Shown piece after piece: positions 24,339 to 31,895 of a stretch of 62,901 nt of DNA. The stretch spans positions 1 to 62,901 of the forward strand of contig CAZPBO010000002.1 in assembly GCA_964584815.1 (NCBI GenBank), in the 5' to 3' direction. The position numbers and the translations under genes are program-made. Position 1 is the first letter of the stretch, and the number at the start of each line of letters is the position of its first letter. The stretch is from CAZPBO01 sp964584815. Its GTDB lineage: Bacteria; Planctomycetota; SKW154. Below the pieces are notes generated by a model. That model worked only from the letters and a program-made list of their open reading frames with translations, was not told the DNA's origin and searched no databases.

Positions 24339-25868
24339 TTGCGTGTGCTTTTTATATATCCCAACCAGAACGGTCAACCCGGCTTCCCATACGGTCTTGC
24401 GCATATATCCGCCGTCCTGAAGCAGTTCGGACACCAAACTCGGCTCATTAACCTCAACGAGAAGGTGGACAACTTAAGCGATGATGAGGTGGTGGATGCT
24501 GTCAAGCGCTGGGGCGCTGACATAGTTGGTTTTTCGGTGGTGACGATGCAATACGAGAAAGCCAAGAGTCTGGCAAAACTTGTGCGCCCGTATGTTAAGG
24601 CGGTGGTGGCAGGCGGCGTTCACATAACCATGCAGCCAATAGATGTCCTGCGCGATGGAGTGTTTGACTACATCTTCGTCGGCGAGGCTGACTTCTCATT
24701 TTGTGAGTTCGTCAACAGTTTGGAGTCGGGAAAAGATACCCCAAGCGTTTCGGGAGCGTGGTTTCAAGAAGACGAAAAACCCGTGATAAATGGGGTGCCG
24801 CCGCTGCCTGATGTGACAAAACTGCCTATGCGGGATTACACTTTCTGCGACTACCAGAAATTGCTTAACGCCCGCGACGGATGGGCGGGACTCCTCGCCT
24901 CACGCGGCTGCCCTTTCCGTTGCACCTACTGCTTCAACCACCGCTTTGTTGACTTCTACTGCCGCCACCTCAAAACCACCCCACGCAAACTCCGCTACAT
25001 CCGCACACACACCCCGCAACAAATCTGCGATGAGATTCGCTACCTGATTGAAAACTACAAAAATGTGCGGATGCTGATATTTGACGACGACATATTCACA
25101 CTGCGGCGCGACTTTTTGGCAGGCTTCCTCCAACGCTACAGGGAGATGGGACAGCCTGTGAGGTTTGTGTGCAATGCCCATGTGCGGGTGTTTGACGAGG
25201 AGTTGGCGCAACTTCTTGCGGCGTCGGGTTGCCGCATAGTGAAGTTCGGAATAGAGTCAGGTTCTGCGCGGATAAGACGGGGTGTTTTGCGCCGCTTTAT
25301 GTCCAACTCCGCCATAAAGCGCGCCTTCGCCGCCGCCGAAAACGCCAAACTCCACTCCTCCGCATTCGTCATGCTCGGTCTCCCTCTTGAAACAGAAGAC
25401 GACCTCATGGCTACCGTGCAACTGCTCGGAGAGGTGACCCCCGGGCGCTTCAGGTGGTCGGTCTTCTATCCGTTCCCCGGCACCGACGCCCACCGCATAG
25501 CCGAGCAGGCACAACTCATAGACCGCAAAAAGTTATCAGCGCTCAAAAACTTCTTCACCGACTCCCCTCTTGACTTCGGTCCGCGCCAAAATCTCCTCCT
25601 TGACAAACTCAACGCATGCCTTCCGTGGTTCGTCAATGCCGCCAGTTCCCTACCCTCCGCCCCATTCTACCGCCGCCTCACCGAAGACATCCTTGCTCTC
25701 AACGAAGAACAGTGGCAGGAGCGGAAAAAAAACATCCAAGAAGAGGATGCCGTTATCTCTGAAACGATGGTGCGTCTTGGACTCACACATTACGCCATAA
25801 AATACAACCGCTTTATGGGGGTGCGCAGTGATTATTTCCTTTCGGAGCAGCAGGAACAGATGATATGA
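24339..25868 (+). CDS. B12-binding-domain radical SAM protein
   Basis: About 509 residues. I choose the TTG at 24339, with AGGAG eight bases upstream inside the dnaE end, because the protein then begins LRVLFIYPNQ as in relatives. The N-terminal ~140 residues form a cobalamin-binding Rossmann-like domain (GADIVGFSVVTMQYEKA, VVAGGVHITMQP, FVGEADFSF). The radical SAM cluster motif is CPFRCTYC near residue 194. TIM-barrel motifs include FDDDIFTLRRDF, IVKFGIESGSARIRR and FVMLGLPLETEDD. The C-terminal helical region is unassigned. Such enzymes often perform methylations or rearrangements at unactivated carbons; the substrate cannot be told. Confidence 0.88.
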   Translation: MRVLFIYPNQNGQPGFPYGLAHISAVLKQFGHQTRLINLNEKVDNLSDDEVVDAVKRWGADIVGFSVVTMQYEKAKSLAKLVRPYVKAVVAGGVHITMQPIDVLRDGVFDYIFVGEADFSFCEFVNSLESGKDTPSVSGAWFQEDEKPVINGVPPLPDVTKLPMRDYTFCDYQKLLNARDGWAGLLASRGCPFRCTYCFNHRFVDFYCRHLKTTPRKLRYIRTHTPQQICDEIRYLIENYKNVRMLIFDDDIFTLRRDFLAGFLQRYREMGQPVRFVCNAHVRVFDEELAQLLAASGCRIVKFGIESGSARIRRGVLRRFMSNSAIKRAFAAAENAKLHSSAFVMLGLPLETEDDLMATVQLLGEVTPGRFRWSVFYPFPGTDAHRIAEQAQLIDRKKLSALKNFFTDSPLDFGPRQNLLLDKLNACLPWFVNAASSLPSAPFYRRLTEDILALNEEQWQERKKNIQEEDAVISETMVRLGLTHYAIKYNRFMGVRSDYFLSEQQEQMI

Positions 25869-25889
25869 ACCGTTCTGGAGGGCTGGATT

Positions 25890-26981
25890 TTGCGTGGGAT
25901 ATGGGTTATGGCAGCAATTCTTGTGGTGGCGTTTCTGCAGGGGGACGGCAGCGACCCCCGAAAAAGGCTGTCCGACCTTCTCAGAGACGAACTCAACCAG
26001 AAGGGAGGCGACCTGTATAGGTTGATAGGGCAGTTTTTGGGCAGGGAGAAGGGAGGCAATCTGGAGGGGCGCTGTGAGATGCTGCGTCTTCTGCGGGGAG
26101 CGATTGAGGCGTGGCTTGCCAGAAACGCACCTGACCGCCCCCTTCCGCCACCCGCCCCACGAAAGTTTTCTCCTGCCACAACAAGGTGCTACACCATCCA
26201 GAACCTCATAACTGGTGAGGATGCCCCGCCCCCTAATGCGGGACTTGTGAACCTTCTTGATGTTGCGGGTGCCGCACCGCTGGCACAGCCATCAACTTCT
26301 CAACTCATTCAAGTTCTGCGCCTTGTGGGTGGCACATCCGCCGTTTCCCTCAAAGAAGACGGCACATCTGCTGAGGTGACGACGAAGAAGCCACTCCACG
26401 CGCGGCTGCAGGCGCTCCTTAAATCGCTGTCGGATGTGGCGACGCCCGTCGGCGTGGACTTTGAGGTTTGGTCTGTGACGAGTGGTGTTTTAACGCGGCT
26501 GCTTGAAGATGGCGGCATCGTGGAGGGAGCCAAGCGCGACTATCTCTTTGCCTGCCGACGACGGGGCGACGCTTTTCTGGTCGCGTCCGGCTCGGTTCCG
26601 ACGCGCGACTGGTTCGCCGGTTGCGCCACAGTCGGCACGGAGTTCCGCTATCTGGGAGGATACGATAAGGGCAGACGCGTTGCGAGGAAGACCATCCGCA
26701 CGGGGATTGTCTTCTGGGTAAGACCGCTGTCTGTGGGTGGTGCGCGATGGTTGCTGCAGATAGCCGCCGCCCGCATCAGAACCCCCAGAACCATCCGCCG
26801 CTCCTACTCCAGCGGTCCTTACGAACTCCCCTTTACGAACGCCGCATTCCTCACCACCACCGCATCCCTCTGGGAAGGGCAGTGGACTTTGGTGGGCGCC
26901 ACCACAGCACTCTCCGATGAACCCGGCACATCCCTCATCCTCATCACCCGTGTGAGACCCGCAGTGGAGGAAAAACGATGA
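25890..26981 (+). CDS. Exported secretin-like protein, first of a tandem pair
   Basis: 363 residues from a TTG at 25890, with GGAGGG ten bases upstream; an ATG at 25908 is an alternative. A signal-like segment (MAAILVVAFLQG) is followed by a charged helical region and then a segment starting YTIQNLITGEDA. Its layout resembles secretin N-domains: conserved YxxxxL start, a strand such as TSAEVTTKKPLHARLQALLK, then a beta-rich C terminus with TTTASLWEGQWTLVGATTAL. This pattern is close to the beta-sheet that precedes the secretin pore, but the pore and lip regions are not evident. The gene overlaps the next by ATGA. The secretin relation is inferred from pattern, not from a search. Confidence 0.6.
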   Translation: MRGIWVMAAILVVAFLQGDGSDPRKRLSDLLRDELNQKGGDLYRLIGQFLGREKGGNLEGRCEMLRLLRGAIEAWLARNAPDRPLPPPAPRKFSPATTRCYTIQNLITGEDAPPPNAGLVNLLDVAGAAPLAQPSTSQLIQVLRLVGGTSAVSLKEDGTSAEVTTKKPLHARLQALLKSLSDVATPVGVDFEVWSVTSGVLTRLLEDGGIVEGAKRDYLFACRRRGDAFLVASGSVPTRDWFAGCATVGTEFRYLGGYDKGRRVARKTIRTGIVFWVRPLSVGGARWLLQIAAARIRTPRTIRRSYSSGPYELPFTNAAFLTTTASLWEGQWTLVGATTALSDEPGTSLILITRVRPAVEEKR

Positions 26982-27913
26982 GAGCGGTTCTGTTTTCTGT
27001 TATGGTTGGCTTTGTGTTTGTGGTTGCGCTTTTTGCGCAGCAGGCGGGTTCTCCGCAGAAGGAGCGTGTTGAGCGGATGTTGAAGATATACAGGGCGGCG
27101 GGGGAGTTGCTGTCGGAATTGGAGGGCGAGTTGGCGCGGAAGCGTCTTACCGCCGCGCTTCGCAACGACTTCTGCGTCTATGACCTCCGCGCACAGACCG
27201 TCCTCTTTGAGTCTGCCGATTTCGCCGCACCATATCCATCCTTCCACCCCCAAAAGCCACAACAAAACTCCACCCTTAAAGCACTTCGCGGGCTCCTTAA
27301 GGCAAAAACTTCCCCCTTTATGCTCAACATAAAGGGAAGGGTTGTCGCTGTTGCCGACGGGGATACTCTGCGCAAACTGACGAAAGCCGTTCAGACTCTG
27401 CGCGAAAAGCATAGACTTGCTGCGATGAAGTTGCGCGTGCAGATTCTTCTTCCACCCCGCGATGCGCAGGTAAAAAGCGGCGTTACTGACCCCGTTGCGC
27501 TTTTCGGGACATCGGTTGTGCGGGATATGTTTGTGAACACGATATCGGGCAAGGCGTGCGGACTTTTTGACGGGTGTCAGCACGCCTATGTGCCATCCTG
27601 CCGTAAGACAGAGAAGGGTTATGCTCCCGATATCGCGGTTCTTGGGGAGGGGTTGCGGGTGGTCATAAAAGCGCAGAGGGAAAAGGACGGCATAAAGGTG
27701 GAGTTGCTGGGCTATCTGCGTCGTCTGCGTGGGGTGGCATTGAAGCGTCTGCCGTCAGTGTCGCGGGATGTTCCGCCGCCGCTTGTTGATGTTCCCCGCA
27801 CCCAAACTGCGCAATTAAAACTCAACTTCACATTGGAAAAAGGAAAGGTCTTCATCCACCCACTGCGCCTGGGACAAAGTCGGTTCTGGCTGGCTGTCAG
27901 ACTGGTTGAATGA
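26978..27913 (+). CDS. Exported secretin-N-domain-like protein, second of a tandem pair
   Basis: 311 residues from the ATG at 26978, which overlaps the previous stop by four bases. The signal peptide is MRAVLFSVMVGFVFVVALFAQ. A helical segment (ERVERMLKIYRAAGELLSEL) is followed by FCVYDLRAQTVLFESADFA, again like the start of a secretin N-domain. Next come VVAVADGDTLRKLTKAVQTL and a beta-rich half ending FTLEKGKVFIHPLRLG. It appears to share its domain plan with the upstream partner, and the overlap suggests equal expression. Its 3' end is two bases before tRNA-Leu, which lies on the opposite strand. No function can be named with confidence. Confidence 0.6.
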   Translation: MRAVLFSVMVGFVFVVALFAQQAGSPQKERVERMLKIYRAAGELLSELEGELARKRLTAALRNDFCVYDLRAQTVLFESADFAAPYPSFHPQKPQQNSTLKALRGLLKAKTSPFMLNIKGRVVAVADGDTLRKLTKAVQTLREKHRLAAMKLRVQILLPPRDAQVKSGVTDPVALFGTSVVRDMFVNTISGKACGLFDGCQHAYVPSCRKTEKGYAPDIAVLGEGLRVVIKAQREKDGIKVELLGYLRRLRGVALKRLPSVSRDVPPPLVDVPRTQTAQLKLNFTLEKGKVFIHPLRLGQSRFWLAVRLVE

Positions 27914-27914
27914 C

Positions 27915-27999
27915 TGCCGGGGAAGGGAGTCGAACCCTTACCCCCTTAACGGGGACCGGATTTTGAATCCGGCGCGTCTGCCAGTTCCGCCACCCCGGC
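27915..27999 (-). tRNA. tRNA-Leu (anticodon CAA)
   Basis: An 85-base class II tRNA on the minus strand with a long variable arm. The acceptor GCCGGGG pairs with CCCCGGC, the anticodon loop is TTCAAAA, the variable arm is TCCCCGTTAAGGGGGTA-like, and the T-arm is around TTCGACT. CCA is not encoded. It reads UUG codons. Confidence 0.95.
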
Positions 28000-28011
28000 G
28001 TTCCATAAAAA

Positions 28012-28040
28012 TTTATAGCAGCAGAAGGTGCTGCTTTCAA
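28012..28040 (-). promoter_or_regulatory. Promoter of tRNA-Leu, with a hairpin in its spacer
   Basis: On the minus strand: TTGAAA (28040-28035), a 17-base spacer and TATAAA (28017-28012), placing the start about six bases before the tRNA. The spacer contains the inverted repeat AGCAGC-ACCTTCT-GCTGCT (28035-28017). On the minus strand this is followed by ATAAATTTTT, so it may double as a weak terminator of the lipoprotein gene that ends at 28043. Confidence 0.6.
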
Positions 28041-28042
28041 GA

Positions 28043-29242
28043 TTACTGAACAAGTTGAGCGTAAATATCCCAGTCGCCGGGGTAGTTGCAATGCCAGGTG
28101 ATGAGGTATTCGTTGTCGCGGCAGTTCGGCGCGACGGCAGGACGCAGATTGGAAACCGCATAATCGCTTAAGAGCACGGCATCGCCGTAGGGGCTGCCGT
28201 AGGAATCAAGCGCAACACCCCAGATGTCCCAATTGCCGTTGTAGTCGTCTTCCCAAACGACGATGAAGCCGTCACAGGCGGTGTTGTATGCGAGGGCTGG
28301 GTTGCGTTGGTTGTTTGCATCATCAAAGATGGGGAAGTCATCGCCGAAGAGAGCGCCGTAATAGTCCACGCGGCGGGCGTAGATGCCCGAGTCGCCGTAG
28401 CGGTAGTCCTCCCAGACGACGAGGTAGAGGTCTTGGTAGGTGGAGTATGCGACGGCGGGGAAGAACTGGTCGGCGGGGTCGTCGCAGATGGGGATTTCGG
28501 ATGTGACGGGGACAGCGGAGGAGTTGACTATCCGCCCGTAAACATCGTAGTCGCCGTTCCGCGCATCCATCCACACCACCAAATACTCCCTATCATCGCT
28601 GTTGTATGCAACATCTGCGGACTGCTGGTCCGCACTGTTGACACAGAGCAGCACTACACTGCTTGCAGCATCAGCGTCGTTCTCGTACAACTGGCAGGCT
28701 ATGTCGGTGCCGCTGCCGACACTTTCCTCATCCCAGACAATCAGGAAATGCCCCGAATATGTGTCTGTGGCAAGGCGCGGTTCGCGCTCATCAAGTCCCG
28801 CCTGCGCCGTCACTTCAAACAGCAGCAAAACATTGCCGTCAGCGTCCACACGCGCACCCCATATGTCGGCATCCCCTCCGCTCCAGTCCTCCCACACCAC
28901 AACATATTCGTCTGAATACGGATTGTAAGCAACGCGGGGATACTGACAGGATGTGGAAATGCTTATGGAAAACGGGCTGACCACCACCGAACCACGATAA
29001 TCCTCCAGTATCGTCCCCATAATCTGCCCACCAGCCTCATAGACCACCATATACTCTCCTCTGTCTGGATTGTGCGCGCAGCAGGAATACCACTCGTCCG
29101 TTCCACTTGAGGTAACCTCAATGTTGTAGTTTATCGGTGTTATGGGACCTCCCCCGTGCGCCCACACCCAATCGCTGCTCTCCACATAACAGCCTGCGAC
29201 CAGCAACCCAAGACCTATCAAGATGCTTGCTACTTGGCGCAT
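28043..29242 (-). CDS. Surface lipoprotein with seven beta-propeller-like repeats
   Basis: 399 residues. The ATG at 29242 has GGAGGGG upstream and starts MRQVASILIGLGLLVAGC, a lipoprotein signal peptide with lipobox LVAGC. The mature part has seven ~50-residue repeats built on the pattern P-x-V-A-Y-N ... EYLVVWED ... DIYGRxV, for example EYMVVYE, DEYVVVWEDWSGGDADIWGA, REYLVVWMDARNGDYDVYGR and DNEYLITWHCNYPGDWDIYA. Seven units suggest a closed seven-bladed propeller. It is acidic and Asp/Tyr-rich, as expected for an extracellular ligand-binding protein. The substrate is unknown. Confidence 0.85.
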   Translation of the reverse strand: MRQVASILIGLGLLVAGCYVESSDWVWAHGGGPITPINYNIEVTSSGTDEWYSCCAHNPDRGEYMVVYEAGGQIMGTILEDYRGSVVVSPFSISISTSCQYPRVAYNPYSDEYVVVWEDWSGGDADIWGARVDADGNVLLLFEVTAQAGLDEREPRLATDTYSGHFLIVWDEESVGSGTDIACQLYENDADAASSVVLLCVNSADQQSADVAYNSDDREYLVVWMDARNGDYDVYGRIVNSSAVPVTSEIPICDDPADQFFPAVAYSTYQDLYLVVWEDYRYGDSGIYARRVDYYGALFGDDFPIFDDANNQRNPALAYNTACDGFIVVWEDDYNGNWDIWGVALDSYGSPYGDAVLLSDYAVSNLRPAVAPNCRDNEYLITWHCNYPGDWDIYAQLVQ

Positions 29243-29352
29243 CTTATCCCCTCCACTTTCCAAAACATTTTAACGCTGAAGATGACAACAGTATTCAACG
29301 GAACCCCGTTTCTGCGTATATATTATTTGCGGGGCGCTGTAGGAGGCAGGCG

Positions 29353-30471
29353 ATGCGTGGGATGGTTTCCATAATAGGAGGTGTTGTGGTAGGAATTGTG
29401 GTGGGGCTTGTGGTGTCGCAATGTGGGATGCCCCAGAAGGTGATGCTTCCCGCCTACGACAAGGAAGCGCAGAAACTGCGCGACGAGTTGGCAAAGTTGC
29501 CCAAGCCGAGCAACCGTTTTGTGCTGGCGGCACGGCTTGTCAAACCCGCCGTCGTCAACATACAAGCCTTCGGAAGGCAGATGGTGGAGCATCCCTTTGC
29601 GCGTCTGTTCGGGGACGAGTTTTTCCGTCGTTTCTTCCGCGAGTTCCGCGATGTTCGCTCACTGGGCTCGGGCGTCATTGTTGACGAGAAAGGCTATGTT
29701 TTGACAAACCACCATGTTGTGCGTGGTGCCAGTCTGATACTTGTCAAACTGGCTGATGGGCGCTCATTCACCGCAAAACTGCTCGGGTCAGACCCTCTCA
29801 CCGACCTCGCCGTTCTGAAGATAGACGGGGAAAACCTGCCGACCGCGGAGTTGGGCGATTCAGACAGGCTTGAGGTGGGACAATGGGTTTTGGCGATAGG
29901 CAATCCGTTCGGGTTTGGTTGGACGGTGACGGCAGGGATAGTGTCGGCAAAAGGCAGGGCAAATGTCGGCGTGGCGGAGTTTGAGGATTTCATCCAAACC
30001 GACGCCGCCGTCAATCCCGGCAACTCCGGCGGTCCGCTCGTCAATCTTGACGGCAAGGTTGTGGGCATAACGACGGCGATAATCAGCCGCACGGGCGGCT
30101 ATCAGGGCATAAGTCTTGCTATTCCATCCAATATGGCGAAAGTTGTGATGCGCTCCATAATAAAGTATGGACGGATGATTCGGGGCTATATGGGTTGGAC
30201 GCTTGTAACGATGACGCCGCAGTTTGCGAGGCGTCTGCGGATGCGTTTTCGCCCAGGCGCGCTTGTTTGGGAAGTTTTGCGCGACTCGCCCGCTGAGGCC
30301 GCAGGCATCAGACCAGGTGATGTCATAACCGCGTTAAACGGCAAAAAGGTGACCGACGCCAAACGACTGCGCAACATCATCGCAACATATCAAGCAGGCA
30401 AAAAGGTTGAACTGACCATCTGGCGCGGTAAAAACAAAATGACCATAACCGCAACTGTGGGAGCAGAATGA
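29353..30471 (+). CDS. HtrA/DegP-type serine protease with one PDZ domain
   Basis: 372 residues. AGGAGG precedes the ATG at 29353. An N-terminal membrane anchor (MVSIIGGVVVGIVVGLVVS) is followed by a trypsin-like protease domain. The catalytic triad is visible: His in LTNHHVV (~residue 119), Asp in DPLTDLAVLKID (~150) and Ser in NPGNSGGPLV (~225). A single C-terminal PDZ domain (MGWTLVTMTP, then RDSPAEAAGIRPGDVITALNG) makes it DegS-like in layout. The likely role is quality control or regulated proteolysis outside the inner membrane. It overlaps bioA by four bases. Confidence 0.94.
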   Translation: MRGMVSIIGGVVVGIVVGLVVSQCGMPQKVMLPAYDKEAQKLRDELAKLPKPSNRFVLAARLVKPAVVNIQAFGRQMVEHPFARLFGDEFFRRFFREFRDVRSLGSGVIVDEKGYVLTNHHVVRGASLILVKLADGRSFTAKLLGSDPLTDLAVLKIDGENLPTAELGDSDRLEVGQWVLAIGNPFGFGWTVTAGIVSAKGRANVGVAEFEDFIQTDAAVNPGNSGGPLVNLDGKVVGITTAIISRTGGYQGISLAIPSNMAKVVMRSIIKYGRMIRGYMGWTLVTMTPQFARRLRMRFRPGALVWEVLRDSPAEAAGIRPGDVITALNGKKVTDAKRLRNIIATYQAGKKVELTIWRGKNKMTITATVGAE

Positions 30472-31826
30472 TGGATGTTCGTCAAGCAGACAAAGATTTT
30501 ATCTGGCACCCATTTACGCAGATGAAGGAGTGGCACAAGGATTCGGCGCCACTTATCGTCGCAGCAGAAGGACACACCTTGATAGATGCAGACGGCAGGC
30601 GTTACATTGACGGAGTCTCCAGTCTGTGGTGCGCACCTTTGGGACACCGCCATCCAGAACTGGATGCCGCCCTCACAAAACAACTCTCCCGTTTCGCTCA
30701 CTCAACGCTTCTGGGACTTGCGTCTGAGCCCGCCGCAAAACTGGCGCAGAAACTCGTCTCCATAACCCCCAAGAAACTTACCAAGGTCTTCTTCTCCGAC
30801 AACGGTTCCACTGCGGTTGAGGTGGCGCTCAAAGTCCTTTTCCGCTATTTTCGCTTAACCGAACCGCAGGGAAGAAGAACAACATTCCTCTCCTTTCAGA
30901 ACGGCTATCACGGCGACACATTAGGCGCGGTCAGCGTTGGCGGAATAGAGGTTTTTCATCAGGATTTTGGTCCGCTGACATTCAGAACACTGCGTGCACC
31001 CTCCCCCTACTGCTACCACTGCCCACTCAACCTGAAGCGCAACACTTGCGGTCTTGCCTGCGCCGACAAAGCCGCAGAACTGATTGAGCAAAACGCAGAC
31101 CAATTATGTGGTGTGATAGTGGAGCCGAAGGTTCAGGCGGCAGGCGGTATGATTGTGCAGCCTGATGGATGGCTTGCGCGCATTGCAGGCGCTTGTGAGC
31201 GGAACGGAGTGCCGCTTATCGCCGATGAGGTGGCGGTGGGGTTTGGCAGAACGGGTAGAATGTTCGCCTGCGAACACGACGGGGTGGAACCCGACGCTAT
31301 GTGCCTTGCAAAGGCGCTGACGGCGGGATACCTGCCTCTTGCCGCCACACTCTTCACCCAGACCGTCTTCAACGCCTTTGTGGGAGACTACAGAAGGACA
31401 TTCTTCCACGGGCACACCTTCACGGGGAACGCGTTGGGGTCGGCGGTAGCCTGCGCCGCCATTGATATATACACAAAACGCGGCTTCCTTGAGCGGATAA
31501 ACCGCCTTGCAACGCTGCTCTCCGGTCTGCTTGAGCGTTTCAGGCGCCATCCCAATGTGGGGGATGTGAGGTGCTGCGGACTGCTTGCCGGCGTAGAACT
31601 GGTGCGTGATGTGAAAACGAAGGAACCATTTGACCAACAGCAAAGAGTGGGGCATAAAATCACGGTCGCCGCACGAAAATTCGGCATCATCACCCGCCCG
31701 TTGGGCGATGTCCTCGTCTTTATGCCGCCATATGTCATTCCTGAAGACGAACTTGAGCGGTTGGTGGATGGTGTATGGAAGGCGATGTGCGAGGTTTTGG
31801 GCGCCCCGTCTGTCACAAGTTTGTAA
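30468..31826 (+). CDS. bioA: Adenosylmethionine--8-amino-7-oxononanoate aminotransferase
   Basis: A 452-residue class III PLP aminotransferase that makes 7,8-diaminononanoate in biotin synthesis. Family signatures: IWHPFTQMKEW at the N terminus (characteristic of BioA), YIDGVSSLWCAPLGHRHP, FSDNGSTAVEVALK, YHGDTLGAVSVGG, IADEVAVGFGRTG, the PLP lysine in CLAKALTAGYLPLAA, and HGHTFTGNALGSA. Two Met codons overlap the htrA stop (30468 and 30471). No other biotin gene is in the window. The coupling to htrA has no obvious biochemical logic. Confidence 0.93.
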   Translation: MMDVRQADKDFIWHPFTQMKEWHKDSAPLIVAAEGHTLIDADGRRYIDGVSSLWCAPLGHRHPELDAALTKQLSRFAHSTLLGLASEPAAKLAQKLVSITPKKLTKVFFSDNGSTAVEVALKVLFRYFRLTEPQGRRTTFLSFQNGYHGDTLGAVSVGGIEVFHQDFGPLTFRTLRAPSPYCYHCPLNLKRNTCGLACADKAAELIEQNADQLCGVIVEPKVQAAGGMIVQPDGWLARIAGACERNGVPLIADEVAVGFGRTGRMFACEHDGVEPDAMCLAKALTAGYLPLAATLFTQTVFNAFVGDYRRTFFHGHTFTGNALGSAVACAAIDIYTKRGFLERINRLATLLSGLLERFRRHPNVGDVRCCGLLAGVELVRDVKTKEPFDQQQRVGHKITVAARKFGIITRPLGDVLVFMPPYVIPEDELERLVDGVWKAMCEVLGAPSVTSL

Positions 31827-31895
31827 ATGACAACTCTTCTGCGACATATTCTGCCTCCTTGTGGGTATAGTAGAACAAGGTTTGGGGGAATGTCT

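Noticed and set aside
29294..29324. Promoter for the HtrA gene (TTCAAC ... TATATT)
   Set aside because: The spacer is 19 bases with a weak -35; several alternative AT-rich hexamers overlap.
31841..31871. Promoter for the second toroid gene (GCGACA ... TATAGT)
   Set aside because: The spacer is 19 bases and the -35 match is poor, so it was not listed as a feature.
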